A DNA stretch of 47,307 nt from an uncultured Eubacteriales bacterium (lineage in GTDB: Bacteria; Bacillota; Clostridia; Oscillospirales; Oscillospiraceae), in the NCBI GenBank assembly GCA_900546515.1, contig URDG01000022.1, positions 1 through 47,307 on the forward strand, written 5' to 3'. Position numbers and translations under genes: made by a program. Below are positions 39,529 through 47,237 of the stretch, piece after piece; position 1 is the first letter of the stretch; each line of letters opens with the position of its first letter. A model generated the notes under the pieces. The model had not been told where the DNA came from, did no database searches, and worked only from the letters and a program-made list of their open reading frames with translations.

Positions 39529-42213
39529 ATGGAAAAAAGAGCAAACATTCTCGCTCTTGCGACTAAGATAAGTCTCGAGAGCATGACGTACACGGGTATT
39601 ACCTACAACGACCCGGAGTACAGGATCCTTGCGCCCATTGTTACTGACGATATGTGCAGTGTGGCAATGCATATGCGTTTGGAAACGCCGCGCACCGCGG
39701 CGGAGCTTGCGCGCCGCTGCAACGCGGACGTGAACTTTGTTCAGAAGCAGATAGACAAGCTCGTTGAGATCGGTTTTGCGCGTTCGCGCACTACGGACGG
39801 CGTGCTTGGCTACTACTATCCGATCTGGGTGCCCGGCATCATGGAGGGCATACTTTCCAACAACGAACAGTGCGAAAAGTACCCCGATCTCGGTTACAGC
39901 TTTGAGGAATACACCCGCCGCCGCATCGAGCTCGTCGCCCCGACGCTCAGCTCCGGCAAGCTCGGCATGATGTTCATGCGCGTTATGCCCGTCATGAGCG
40001 CCATTGAAAACAACACGCGCACCGCATCCTACGACGAGATAAGCACGCTCATCGAAAATGCCACGGCTATCTCCGTCGGCCCCTGTTCCTGCCGCCGTTC
40101 CCGCCGTCTCATGGGAGAGGGCTGCGGCCATCTTGAAGAGGACATGTGCATGTACCTCAATGACAACGCCATCAACTACTCCAAGACAGGCTCCCACCGC
40201 CTTGTGAGTAAGGAGGAGGCGTATGCGATACTCAAGCGCGCCGAGGACAACGGCCTTGTACATGAGATAAACCAGACCCCCGGCTTTGAGGACACCACCG
40301 CAATATGCAACTGCTGCGGCTGTTCCTGCTACGCCCTGCGCATCGCGGAATATTTCCGTTCCAAAAACGCCATCCGCTCCAACTTTGTTGCGCGCGTCGA
40401 CAAGGAAAAGTGCGTGGCCTGCGGGCAGTGCGTTGAAAACTGCCAGACGAACGCCCTCAGGCTCGGTCAGAAGCGCTGTGCGGCCGACCCGCATATCTCC
40501 GACGCATACGACTCGGACCGCGCCATTCCCTGGGACAGGAAGAGCTACAACGTCGACTACCGCACAAACCGCAGCGACGTTATGGAGAGCGGCACCTCGC
40601 CCTGCAAGGCAGTCTGCCCGGCGCACATCCCCGTGCAGGGCTACATAAAGCTCGCCTCGATGGGCCGGTACAGCGAAGCGCTTGAGCTCATCAAGAAAGA
40701 GAACCCCTTCCCCGCCGTTTGCGGCCGCATATGCAACAAAGCATGCGAGGCCGCATGCACCAGAGGCATCATCGACTCCTCCGTCGCCATTGACGATATA
40801 AAGAAGTTCATCGCCGGTAAGGATCTCGATGCTGCGACGCGCTTTGTGCCCAAGATGCTCAACCAGACTGGCCGCCCCTATACCGAAAAGATCGCCGTTA
40901 TCGGCGCAGGCCCCGCCGGTATGAGCTGCGCATATTATCTTGCCGTCAAGGGTTATCCCGTGACCGTATTCGAGAAGGAACAGCAGCCCGGCGGCATGCT
41001 CACGCTCGGCATACCCAGCTTCCGTCTCGACAAGGCAGTCGTGAACGCGGAGATCGACATACTCAGAGAGCTCGGCGTCGAGTTCAAATGCGGCATTGAG
41101 GTCGGCAAGGACGTCACTCTCGCCGGTCTGCGCGCACAGGGCTACAAGGCCTTCTATCTCGGCATCGGCGCCAGCCGCGGCACAACCGCCGGATGCAAGG
41201 GCGGCGATTTAGACGGGGTGTTCACCGGAATAGACTTCCTGCGCGATGTCAACCTCGGCAAAAAGCCCGAAATCGGCAAGGCAGTCGCCGTTATCGGCGG
41301 CGGCAACGTTGCAATAGACGTTGCGCGCACCGCTGTGCGCCTTGGCGCAGACGATGTGACCGTCGTATACCGGCGCGGCCGCGACGAAATGCCCGCAGAC
41401 GCGGAAGAGGCCGCCGAGGCCGAGAGCGAGGGCGTGAAGTTCCGCTTCCTGTCCGCTCCCGCCGAGATCACGGGCAAGGACGGCAGGGCGGCTGAGCTCA
41501 TGGTCGAGCTGATGGAGCTTGGCGCACCCGACGAGAAGGGCCGCCGCAAGCCGTCCGGCACAGGCAAATATGAGTTTATCAAAGTCGACAGCGTTATCTC
41601 CGCCATAGGCCAGAAAATCGACCTGTGCGGCATTGCAGACTTCAAAACCGGCAAAAACGGCTGCGTTACGGTAGACTCCCTGAGCTATCAGACCAGCGAA
41701 CCTGACGTATTTGCAGGCGGCGACGTCGTGACCGGCCCGAAATTTGCCATTGACGCTATAGCCGCCGGTAAAGAGGGCGCGGTGTCCATCCACCGGTATG
41801 TACATCCCGGTCAGACGCAGGATCTCGGCCGCGACAGGCGCGACTACAAAGCGCTGGATGCATCCACCGTTGTTTTCTCCGCCGGCAGCTTCGATACTGC
41901 ACCGCGTCAGAAAGCCGCATGCGGCTCTGCCGCCGAGGCAAAAAAGACCTTCAAGGATCTGCGCGGGACGCTCACCGAGGAACAGATAAAGAAAGAGGCG
42001 GACCGCTGTCTCGGCTGCGGATGCGTCGTTGTTGACGAGGATCTATGCGTCGGCTGCGGAATCTGCACGACGAAGTGCAAGTTTGACGCCATCAAGCTGG
42101 AAAAGACGCTCGACAACAAGGGGCAGACCTATTACCGGACGCTGCTCACCGCCGTGACGAATACGCCTCACGCGCTGGGCCGCCTTGCAAAGAAGAAGCT
42201 TATCAAAAAGTGA
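39529..42213 (+). CDS. Multidomain Fe-S flavoprotein, NAD(P)H oxidoreductase, paralogue 2
   Basis: An 894-residue paralogue of the protein at 15967, with the same domain order. An N-terminal helix-turn-helix-like region has TAAELARRCNADVNFVQKQI (about 57-76). The Cys-rich domain has GPCSCRRSRR from Cys186 and ICNCCGCSCY, with more cysteines than paralogue 1. Then come CVACGQCVENC (295), a GltD-type domain with CKAVCPAHIPVQGYIKLA, FAD motif GAGPAGM (459), NAD(P) motif GGGNVAID (590), and the C-terminal ferredoxin pair CLGCG (827) and CVGCGICTTKC (840). The FAD/NAD halves align almost without gaps with paralogue 1, while the first 170 residues differ strongly. This suggests a shared electron-transfer core with different inputs. 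It is 14 nt from the second HypA-like gene; GAGGTG precedes the ATG. Confidence 0.85.
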   Translation: MEKRANILALATKISLESMTYTGITYNDPEYRILAPIVTDDMCSVAMHMRLETPRTAAELARRCNADVNFVQKQIDKLVEIGFARSRTTDGVLGYYYPIWVPGIMEGILSNNEQCEKYPDLGYSFEEYTRRRIELVAPTLSSGKLGMMFMRVMPVMSAIENNTRTASYDEISTLIENATAISVGPCSCRRSRRLMGEGCGHLEEDMCMYLNDNAINYSKTGSHRLVSKEEAYAILKRAEDNGLVHEINQTPGFEDTTAICNCCGCSCYALRIAEYFRSKNAIRSNFVARVDKEKCVACGQCVENCQTNALRLGQKRCAADPHISDAYDSDRAIPWDRKSYNVDYRTNRSDVMESGTSPCKAVCPAHIPVQGYIKLASMGRYSEALELIKKENPFPAVCGRICNKACEAACTRGIIDSSVAIDDIKKFIAGKDLDAATRFVPKMLNQTGRPYTEKIAVIGAGPAGMSCAYYLAVKGYPVTVFEKEQQPGGMLTLGIPSFRLDKAVVNAEIDILRELGVEFKCGIEVGKDVTLAGLRAQGYKAFYLGIGASRGTTAGCKGGDLDGVFTGIDFLRDVNLGKKPEIGKAVAVIGGGNVAIDVARTAVRLGADDVTVVYRRGRDEMPADAEEAAEAESEGVKFRFLSAPAEITGKDGRAAELMVELMELGAPDEKGRRKPSGTGKYEFIKVDSVISAIGQKIDLCGIADFKTGKNGCVTVDSLSYQTSEPDVFAGGDVVTGPKFAIDAIAAGKEGAVSIHRYVHPGQTQDLGRDRRDYKALDASTVVFSAGSFDTAPRQKAACGSAAEAKKTFKDLRGTLTEEQIKKEADRCLGCGCVVVDEDLCVGCGICTTKCKFDAIKLEKTLDNKGQTYYRTLLTAVTNTPHALGRLAKKKLIKK

Positions 42214-42227
42214 GCCGGTGATCGTTC

Positions 42228-42581
42228 ATGCATGAGATCGGTATTGTAAGAAGCATGTGCAAAACCGTGGTCGACTACGCACGCGAAAACGGAGTCCGGC
42301 ACATCAGCGAGATCGTCTGCGAGATAGGCGAGCTGTCGCTTGTTATCCCGGAATATGTCGAAGAGCTGTATCCCCCGGTAAAAGCGGATTTTCCGGAGCT
42401 TGAAGGCACAAAGCTCATCCTTGAGACTGTCCCCGGACTTGCCGAATGCGATGAGTGCGACGAGATCTTCAACGTTGTCGCAAACGAGGGCTACTGCCCC
42501 AACTGCGGGAGCTTCAATAAAACCGTCCTCTCGGGCAGGGATTTCAATATAAAAGAGATTCACGTCCCGGAGGAGGAATAG
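42228..42581 (+). CDS. HypA-like nickel/zinc metallochaperone homologue, paralogue 2
   Basis: A 117-residue HypA-family protein with N-terminal MHEIG (His2, Glu3), the CEIGELSLVIPEYVEELY segment and a zinc ribbon with Cys74-x-x-Cys77 and Cys90-x-x-Cys93, the same positions as in the protein at 18687. The sequence outside the motifs differs considerably. A further Cys11 and Cys31 are unique to this copy. It follows the second flavoprotein by 14 nt and is closed by a strong terminator, so the module has two genes. Again no hydrogenase or HypB gene is nearby. Confidence 0.85.
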   Translation: MHEIGIVRSMCKTVVDYARENGVRHISEIVCEIGELSLVIPEYVEELYPPVKADFPELEGTKLILETVPGLAECDECDEIFNVVANEGYCPNCGSFNKTVLSGRDFNIKEIHVPEEE

Positions 42582-42593
42582 GCATTTTTGATG

Positions 42594-42633
42594 TACTGCC
42601 GCAAAGTGTGAGACACTTTGCGGCAGTATTTTG
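42594..42633 (+). terminator. Rho-independent terminator after module 2
   Basis: TACTGCCGCAAAGTGT and ACACTTTGCGGCAGTA form a perfect 16-bp stem with a three-base loop, followed by TTTT. Confidence 0.92.
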
Positions 42634-42662
42634 TTGACTTGGCCCGGCCCGCAGTGTAAAAT
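42634..42662 (+). promoter_or_regulatory. Promoter of the alpha/beta hydrolase
   Basis: TTGACT (42634-42639), a 17-nt spacer and TAAAAT (42657-42662), directly after the terminator of module 2. Confidence 0.78.
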
Positions 42663-42705
42663 CTAGTCAAATGATACTATTAGATCACATAAAGGAGGAG
42701 CAGAC

Positions 42706-43653
42706 ATGCCAGAATTTTCAGATTTTGAATTCATGTCCACCACTGCACGAAACACCATTCACGCCAGAAAATGCGTACCCGGCGGAACGCCGCGCGCCGT
42801 CGTGCAGATAGTACACGGCATTGCCGAGCATATCGAGCGCTATGACGATTTCATGAGCTTCCTTGCCGCCAACGGCATCGTCGCCGTCGGCGACGACCAC
42901 CTCGGCCATGGCAAGTCCGTTACTGATCCCGCCGATCTCGGCTTCTTCAACGACAGCATGGGCTGGGACAATGTCGTGATGGACGAGGAGCGCCTGCATG
43001 ACATAATGGCAAAGGAATATCCGGATATACCCTACATTTTCTTCGGTCACAGCATGGGCAGCTTCATCACGCGCACCTTTATTATCCGCCATCCCGATAA
43101 GTACGATGCGGTCATAATAAGCGGCACGGGGCACCAAAGCCGCCTGATGGTCATTGCAGGCTATCTGCTTGCCGAGGCCGAGGTCAAGGCAAAAGGCGCT
43201 CGCGGCGACGGTAAGCCGCTGAATGACATTGCTTTCGGCTCCTATCTCAAGAAGATAGAAGCCCCGCGCACGGAATTTGACTGGCTCTCCCGCGACAATG
43301 AAACGGTTGACAAATATATCGCCGATCCGATGTGCGGCTTCATTGCGAAAACGAGTCTCTACCGTGACATGATGGGCGGTATATGGTTCGTGACGAATCA
43401 AAAGAACATCAACATGATGGACAAGGAGAAGCCCGTATACTTCATGTCCGGCGCTGACGATCCTGTCGGCGAATACGGCAAGGGCGTCGAGAAGGCTTAC
43501 AACGCTTTCTGCAAAGCGGGGCTTCACGATGTGAAGATGAAGCTGTACCCGGGCGGGCGGCACGAGATGCTCAACGAGACCAACCGCGCAGAGGTATATA
43601 ATGATATACTCGGCTGGATAAACGAAAAGCTCAGCGTCATGGAAAAAGCCTGA
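42706..43653 (+). CDS. Alpha/beta hydrolase (serine aminopeptidase S33 / monoacylglycerol lipase type)
   Basis: A 315-residue hydrolase. The nucleophile elbow GHSMGS places Ser at about residue 116, the oxyanion region is QIVHGIAEHIERYDDF, the acid is in MSGADDPVGEYG and the catalytic His is in YPGGRHEMLNE near residue 285. It resembles monoacylglycerol lipases and lysophospholipases (Hydrolase_4), which cleave ester bonds of lipids in the cytosol. There is no signal peptide. A near-perfect AAAGGAGGAG site precedes the start. It appears to be a single-gene unit. Confidence 0.88.
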   Translation: MPEFSDFEFMSTTARNTIHARKCVPGGTPRAVVQIVHGIAEHIERYDDFMSFLAANGIVAVGDDHLGHGKSVTDPADLGFFNDSMGWDNVVMDEERLHDIMAKEYPDIPYIFFGHSMGSFITRTFIIRHPDKYDAVIISGTGHQSRLMVIAGYLLAEAEVKAKGARGDGKPLNDIAFGSYLKKIEAPRTEFDWLSRDNETVDKYIADPMCGFIAKTSLYRDMMGGIWFVTNQKNINMMDKEKPVYFMSGADDPVGEYGKGVEKAYNAFCKAGLHDVKMKLYPGGRHEMLNETNRAEVYNDILGWINEKLSVMEKA

Positions 43654-43684
43654 CCTTTTGCACTGTGTCTGTATAATTTCCGAT

Positions 43685-43726
43685 AAAAACAGGGAGACCG
43701 CAGAAAAGCGATCTCCCTTGTTTTTA
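43685..43726. terminator. Bidirectional terminator between the hydrolase and bioY
   Basis: AAACAGGGAGA and TCTCCC.TGTTT pair, with A and T runs on the outer sides, between convergent genes. Confidence 0.8.
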
Positions 43727-43761
43727 CCGGGCCGGTACCGGTACGGTCCTTCTCACGAACG

Positions 43762-44277
43762 TCAGGCCTTGATGTGCGGCTTGATGCGCTTTGACACCAG
43801 CAGTGCCAGCGCGAGCTTCGCGGCATCGGGGATAATATACGGCACCACGCAGGCAAGCAGCGCCGCGCCGAAGGTCATCGCCTTGCCGCCGCTCACATAT
43901 ACATAGACAAACCATGCCGTGCCGAATGCATAGCACAAAATGTTGCCTATCGCCAGCAGCAGCCAATCCTTCATGCGCTTTTCAAATATCCAGTAAAAAG
44001 CGCCGCAGATGATGAAGCCGAGTATATATCCGCCGGTAGGTCCCGTGAGCGTGGCAATACCGCTGCGAAAGCCCGAGAACACAGGCAGGCCGACCATGCC
44101 CATCAGGACATAAAGGACTATGGCAATAAAGCCGCGCTTGCCGCCCAGAAGCAGCAGTGCGCAGAATATTGCGAAGGTCTGCATCGTAAACGGCACCGTC
44201 ATAGGCACGCTTATCCACGAACATATGCTTATAACGACTGCCAGAAGGGCAATATATGCCATATCTCTTGTGCGCAT
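43762..44277 (-). CDS. bioY: BioY, biotin-specific ECF transporter substrate-binding subunit
   Basis: A 171-residue membrane protein with six helices and the BioY signatures: VPFTMQTFAIFCALLLLGGK, GMVGLPVFSGF, the conserved GPTGGYILGF and the C-terminal IIPDAAKLALALL. It captures biotin with high affinity, usually together with the shared EcfAAT energising module, which is not in the window. No biotin synthesis gene and no clear BirA operator is seen beside it. The start has a GCAGGA site. Confidence 0.92.
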   Translation of the reverse strand: MRTRDMAYIALLAVVISICSWISVPMTVPFTMQTFAIFCALLLLGGKRGFIAIVLYVLMGMVGLPVFSGFRSGIATLTGPTGGYILGFIICGAFYWIFEKRMKDWLLLAIGNILCYAFGTAWFVYVYVSGGKAMTFGAALLACVVPYIIPDAAKLALALLVSKRIKPHIKA

Positions 44278-44312
44278 GAAAATTTCCTGCTTTCTATATT
44301 TTTTGCGTTCTC

Positions 44313-44341
44313 ATTATACCTGTGCACAGAGTATCGCGCAA
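44313..44341 (-). promoter_or_regulatory. Promoter of bioY
   Basis: On the minus strand, TTGCGC (44336-44341), a 17-nt spacer and TATAAT (44313-44318). Confidence 0.7.
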
Positions 44342-44378
44342 CAGAAATCCGTTCAGAAATTTGCACAAAAATATGCGC

Positions 44379-44423
44379 CGGCCGGGAGCAGGTATTCTCT
44401 CACCCGCGCCCGGCCGTTTTTTT
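44379..44423. terminator. Terminator-like hairpin downstream of the lipoprotein gene
   Basis: CGGCCGGG and CCCGGCCG form a perfect 8-bp stem with a larger loop. The clear T run is on the plus strand; on the minus strand, where the gene ends at 44442, the T run is less regular. Confidence 0.55.
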
Positions 44424-44441
44424 CATTTATATCAGAGCTTC

Positions 44442-45761
44442 TCAGTAGTTTATTTTGGCCCGCTCAACGTCCAGCTGTGTCGACAGCCTGCAAGTGGGGA
44501 CCACGCTGTTTTCATCCGTGATAAGCGTGTTTGACACGTATTTGAACCCGCCGTTCCCGTCCTCGCGCACGGTCAGCTCATGCGAAAAGGCCTTGTCGGT
44601 GCCGTACCATTCGTTGAGCGCATCCACACGCATCGTAAGCGTTCCGTCGCTGTTGTACCAGTAGTCGACTACTTCCGGCTGCGGAGTTTTAGGCGCACTG
44701 TTGTACGAGTCCTCAGCATACGGAATAAAGAAGTATCCGCCGAGTCTGGAGCTGTAGTCGGATATATTTTTGAGTACAGACGTGTCTATGTTGAAATACT
44801 GCCCAACTACGTTTTCAAAGGAGCCTGTCGGCACAAGGTACAGCCGCGTTCCGTCCACGGCGCTGAAATAGCTTCCGACATTCGCCGCCGTCAGGCACAC
44901 CGTCCCATGATACATGCCGAAGAGGTAGGCGTAGAGACTGTTGAAGTCTATTACGCCGAGATTTGCTTCCGTCCACGTCGTTGTAAAAAGGTTATTTTCA
45001 AAATAACCTATCGGCTCAACATATCTCGCGCTCAATGCGCGCTTATTGCTGTCATACGGCAAAACGCGGACAAAGACATAAGAGTTTGTATTGGCACGCT
45101 GATTATCGTCAAAGCTGGCCGTGTCGCGGTTGTAGATCAGCCAGCCCTTTTCCGTATATTTCACGTCGCCTATGGCATAGCGCCCCTCCGTGAGTATGGA
45201 CGGCTCGCAGTTTTCATTCCAGACAGCGGACATCGCTATGAGATACCAGACGCCGCCGCTGCGCCCTATATGGTATACGCTTATCTGGCCGTCATTGTAC
45301 ACGATATAGTAGGACACGCCGGTATCCTCGTTTGTGTTTATCGTGCTGCCGAAGCTGACTATCGGATCAGGATACTGCATATCCATCGTCCCCAGATAGT
45401 CGACGGCGCTGAAGCCCAGCTGACCGATACGCACGACCATGGCCTTCACCGTTGCGGTATCCAGCACAACGTTTATGGCCGTCCCCTTGTCGGCCTGCTC
45501 ATATATATCACGGCAGCCGGCTGCGACGCTCAAAAGCTCGTCCCTGACTTCTTTGGTCTCCTTCTTGCTGGCATCGTCAATACTGTTGTACTTCTCCGAT
45601 ATTTTCGGAGTTGCGGAAGGCGCGGCGGTCTCCTCGACCACAGGAATAGAATAATCCGGCTGCGTCTGCTGTACATCATCGGTGTTTTTATTCCTGCCGC
45701 AGCCGCTCAGAAGCATGGCCGCCGCCAGCAGCAGGCACAAAAGGACTTTCGCTTTTTTCAT
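44442..45761 (-). CDS. Lipoprotein of unknown function
   Basis: A 439-residue lipoprotein: MKKAKVLLCLLLAAAMLLSGC with a good lipobox (LLSGC, about residues 17-21), then a Thr/Pro/Ala linker to about residue 55. The mature part has many aromatic and Asn residues in beta-rich stretches, such as RIGQLGFSAVDYLGTMDM, VSYYIVYNDGQISVYHI and SSRLGGYFFIPYAED. No catalytic motif is visible. The length and style fit an extracytoplasmic protein family conserved in gut Clostridia, which I cannot name with certainty. It has its own strong promoter and no close partner. Confidence 0.72.
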   Translation of the reverse strand: MKKAKVLLCLLLAAAMLLSGCGRNKNTDDVQQTQPDYSIPVVEETAAPSATPKISEKYNSIDDASKKETKEVRDELLSVAAGCRDIYEQADKGTAINVVLDTATVKAMVVRIGQLGFSAVDYLGTMDMQYPDPIVSFGSTINTNEDTGVSYYIVYNDGQISVYHIGRSGGVWYLIAMSAVWNENCEPSILTEGRYAIGDVKYTEKGWLIYNRDTASFDDNQRANTNSYVFVRVLPYDSNKRALSARYVEPIGYFENNLFTTTWTEANLGVIDFNSLYAYLFGMYHGTVCLTAANVGSYFSAVDGTRLYLVPTGSFENVVGQYFNIDTSVLKNISDYSSRLGGYFFIPYAEDSYNSAPKTPQPEVVDYWYNSDGTLTMRVDALNEWYGTDKAFSHELTVREDGNGGFKYVSNTLITDENSVVPTCRLSTQLDVERAKINY

Positions 45762-45794
45762 TTAAAGTCCCCTTTCAATCATCTTTACATATGC

Positions 45795-45823
45795 ATTATA
45801 ATACAATTTATAAATTACGTCAA
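45795..45823 (-). promoter_or_regulatory. Promoter of the lipoprotein gene
   Basis: On the minus strand, TTGACG (45818-45823), a 17-nt spacer and TATAAT (45795-45800). Confidence 0.82.
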
Positions 45824-45868
45824 ATCAGGCATTCTGTCCCGATTGTGCGGAAAAGCACATATATACTC

Positions 45869-45897
45869 TTGGCAAACGGCATCCGTCATGCTATAAT
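45869..45897 (+). promoter_or_regulatory. Promoter of the DUF364-type gene
   Basis: TTGGCA (45869-45874), a 17-nt spacer and TATAAT (45892-45897). A leader of about 85 nt precedes the start at 45988. Confidence 0.78.
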
Positions 45898-45987
45898 ATT
45901 AAATAGTTATATATTTGTCAATCGCAGCTGTGCAGTCCGGCGCAGCTGATACAGGATATAAACATTAACTGGAAAGGTGGTAAAACA

Positions 45988-46731
45988 ATGCGGAACTTCT
46001 TCTCTCTCTATGACAAGCTGATCGACGGCATGGGTGAGGACGCAGCGGAGATCATGGTCAGCAAGGCTTTCTCCGGCGAATGCTGGGCAATGATCGAGGC
46101 TGGCGGGCGCATGGGCATTGCAATGGAGGGCACGATGGACACGGCTCCGCTCATGTATGAAAACGGGCTGACCGGGCTCACTCTGGCGGAGGCCGCAAAG
46201 GCCGTTAAGAGCTGGAATCTGGTCGAGGCAGCAATGGGGCTTGCCGCGATCAACGCCTATTACAACACGAAGGAGCGCATGGACGCGCTGCACTGCGCAG
46301 AGCCTTACGAAAATTACTGCACAGCCGGGATAAACTTCCGCGGCAAAAGGCTCGGCGTCATCGGTCATCTGAGACTGCGCCCCGAGATACGCGCAAACGC
46401 AGCCGAAATATTCACGCTTGAGCGCAGCCCTAAGCCCGGCGATTATCCCGATTCCGCCTGCGACGTTATCCTCCCGCGCTGCGACATCGTCTTTATCACC
46501 GGCAGTTCAATCACGAACAAAACACTGCCGCATCTGCTGGAGCTATGCCGCGACTCATTGACAATAATGGTCGGCCCGTCCGTGCCGATGTGTCCTGCTC
46601 TGCTGGATTACGGGATCGACCGTCTCTCGGGTCTGGCGCTGACGGACAATATCGGCATGCGCGCCCGCGCCCTCAGCGGCGAGCACGGCAATCCCTATAC
46701 GCACGGGCAGTCTTTCCTGCTTAAAAAATAG
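45988..46731 (+). CDS. DUF364/DUF4213 protein (putative heavy-metal chelation fold)
   Basis: A 247-residue protein. The N-terminal part (about 1-100) has GMGEDAAEIMVSKAFSGECW and WNLVEAAMGLAAINAYYN. The C-terminal Rossmann-like part has GKRLGVIGHLRLRPE, DVILPRCDIVFITGSSITNKTLPHLLELC and GPSVPMCPALLDYGIDRLSG. These blocks match DUF4213 followed by DUF364, a family described structurally as a putative heavy-metal chelation domain. The biochemical function is unproven. It stands alone between a strong promoter and a perfect terminator. AAAGGTGG precedes the start. Confidence 0.8.
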   Translation: MRNFFSLYDKLIDGMGEDAAEIMVSKAFSGECWAMIEAGGRMGIAMEGTMDTAPLMYENGLTGLTLAEAAKAVKSWNLVEAAMGLAAINAYYNTKERMDALHCAEPYENYCTAGINFRGKRLGVIGHLRLRPEIRANAAEIFTLERSPKPGDYPDSACDVILPRCDIVFITGSSITNKTLPHLLELCRDSLTIMVGPSVPMCPALLDYGIDRLSGLALTDNIGMRARALSGEHGNPYTHGQSFLLKK

Positions 46732-46749
46732 CTTATCCCAAGCTGCATC

Positions 46750-46786
46750 AAGAGCCTGAAATCTCATGAGATTTCAGGCTCTTTTA
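46750..46786. terminator. Perfect 34-bp palindromic terminator
   Basis: AAGAGCCTGAAATCTC and GAGATTTCAGGCTCTT form a perfect 16-bp stem around AT, followed by TT on the plus strand and flanked by A on the other side. Confidence 0.88.
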
Positions 46787-46821
46787 TATTCCTGAGCATT
46801 TGAGGATATTTAAGGCGGACA

Positions 46822-46914
46822 TTAATTTTTCTTCGCAGTGGTTTCCGTTTTCTTTGCGCCTTCTTTACGCAGCTTGTCATTCTTTTCGCATGCAAATTTT
46901 GAAGAGTCTTTCAT
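46822..46914 (-). CDS. Possible 30-residue Lys-rich small protein
   Basis: On the minus strand an ATG at 46914 opens a 30-codon frame, MKDSSKFACEKNDKLRKEGA and then KKTETTAKKN before TAA. The charged, Ala/Thr/Lys-rich tail looks protein-like and differs from the AT-rich flanks. There is no good ribosome site, only GGGAAAA fifteen bases upstream, and no homologue that I recognise. It may be chance. The rest of the roughly 500-nt gap (46787-47237) holds an A/T-rich stretch, a direct repeat TTAACG at 46980-46998, and the promoter and leader of the next gene. Confidence 0.25.
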   Translation of the reverse strand: MKDSSKFACEKNDKLRKEGAKKTETTAKKN

Positions 46915-47056
46915 AATACAGATTTTTCCCAAAAAAGGCCGTATTCGCCGGATAAAAAGGCCGTTTGCTTTTTCGCGGGGTTAACGTTTTCTTAACGCAG
47001 TTCATCATTTTTGTAAACTTTTTGCCATTGTAGTACCAGCGTTTTACGTAAAATAG

Positions 47057-47085
47057 TTGAAATTTGTTCACTTATATGCTATTAT
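47057..47085 (+). promoter_or_regulatory. Promoter of the symporter gene
   Basis: TTGAAA (47057-47062), a 17-nt spacer and TATTAT (47080-47085), leaving a 5' leader of about 145 nt. Confidence 0.7.
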
Positions 47086-47141
47086 ACGTTTGCGAAGAGA
47101 AATTTTGTCCGCATGTCCCGGCCGGCAAAAGCACGCCAAAA

Positions 47142-47192
47142 CGCCCGGCAGCATGAACGGAAAGTAGAGAGGTCTTTTCCTGCTGCCGGACG
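47142..47192 (+). promoter_or_regulatory. Leader hairpin upstream of the symporter gene
   Basis: CGCCCGGCAGCA (47142-47153) pairs with TGCTGCCGGACG (47181-47192), with an inner GGAAA/TTTCC pairing. TTCTTTTCC follows after a few bases, so it could act as an attenuator. I do not recognise a riboswitch class. Confidence 0.5.
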
Positions 47193-47237
47193 CCGTTCTT
47201 TTCCAGCCGCGATAATATATTTCAAAGGAGAAAAAAC

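Noticed and set aside
39442..40626. A 394-codon minus-strand frame opposite flavoprotein 2
   Set aside because: Same cause: a mirror of codon bias. It also runs over the promoter of the module.
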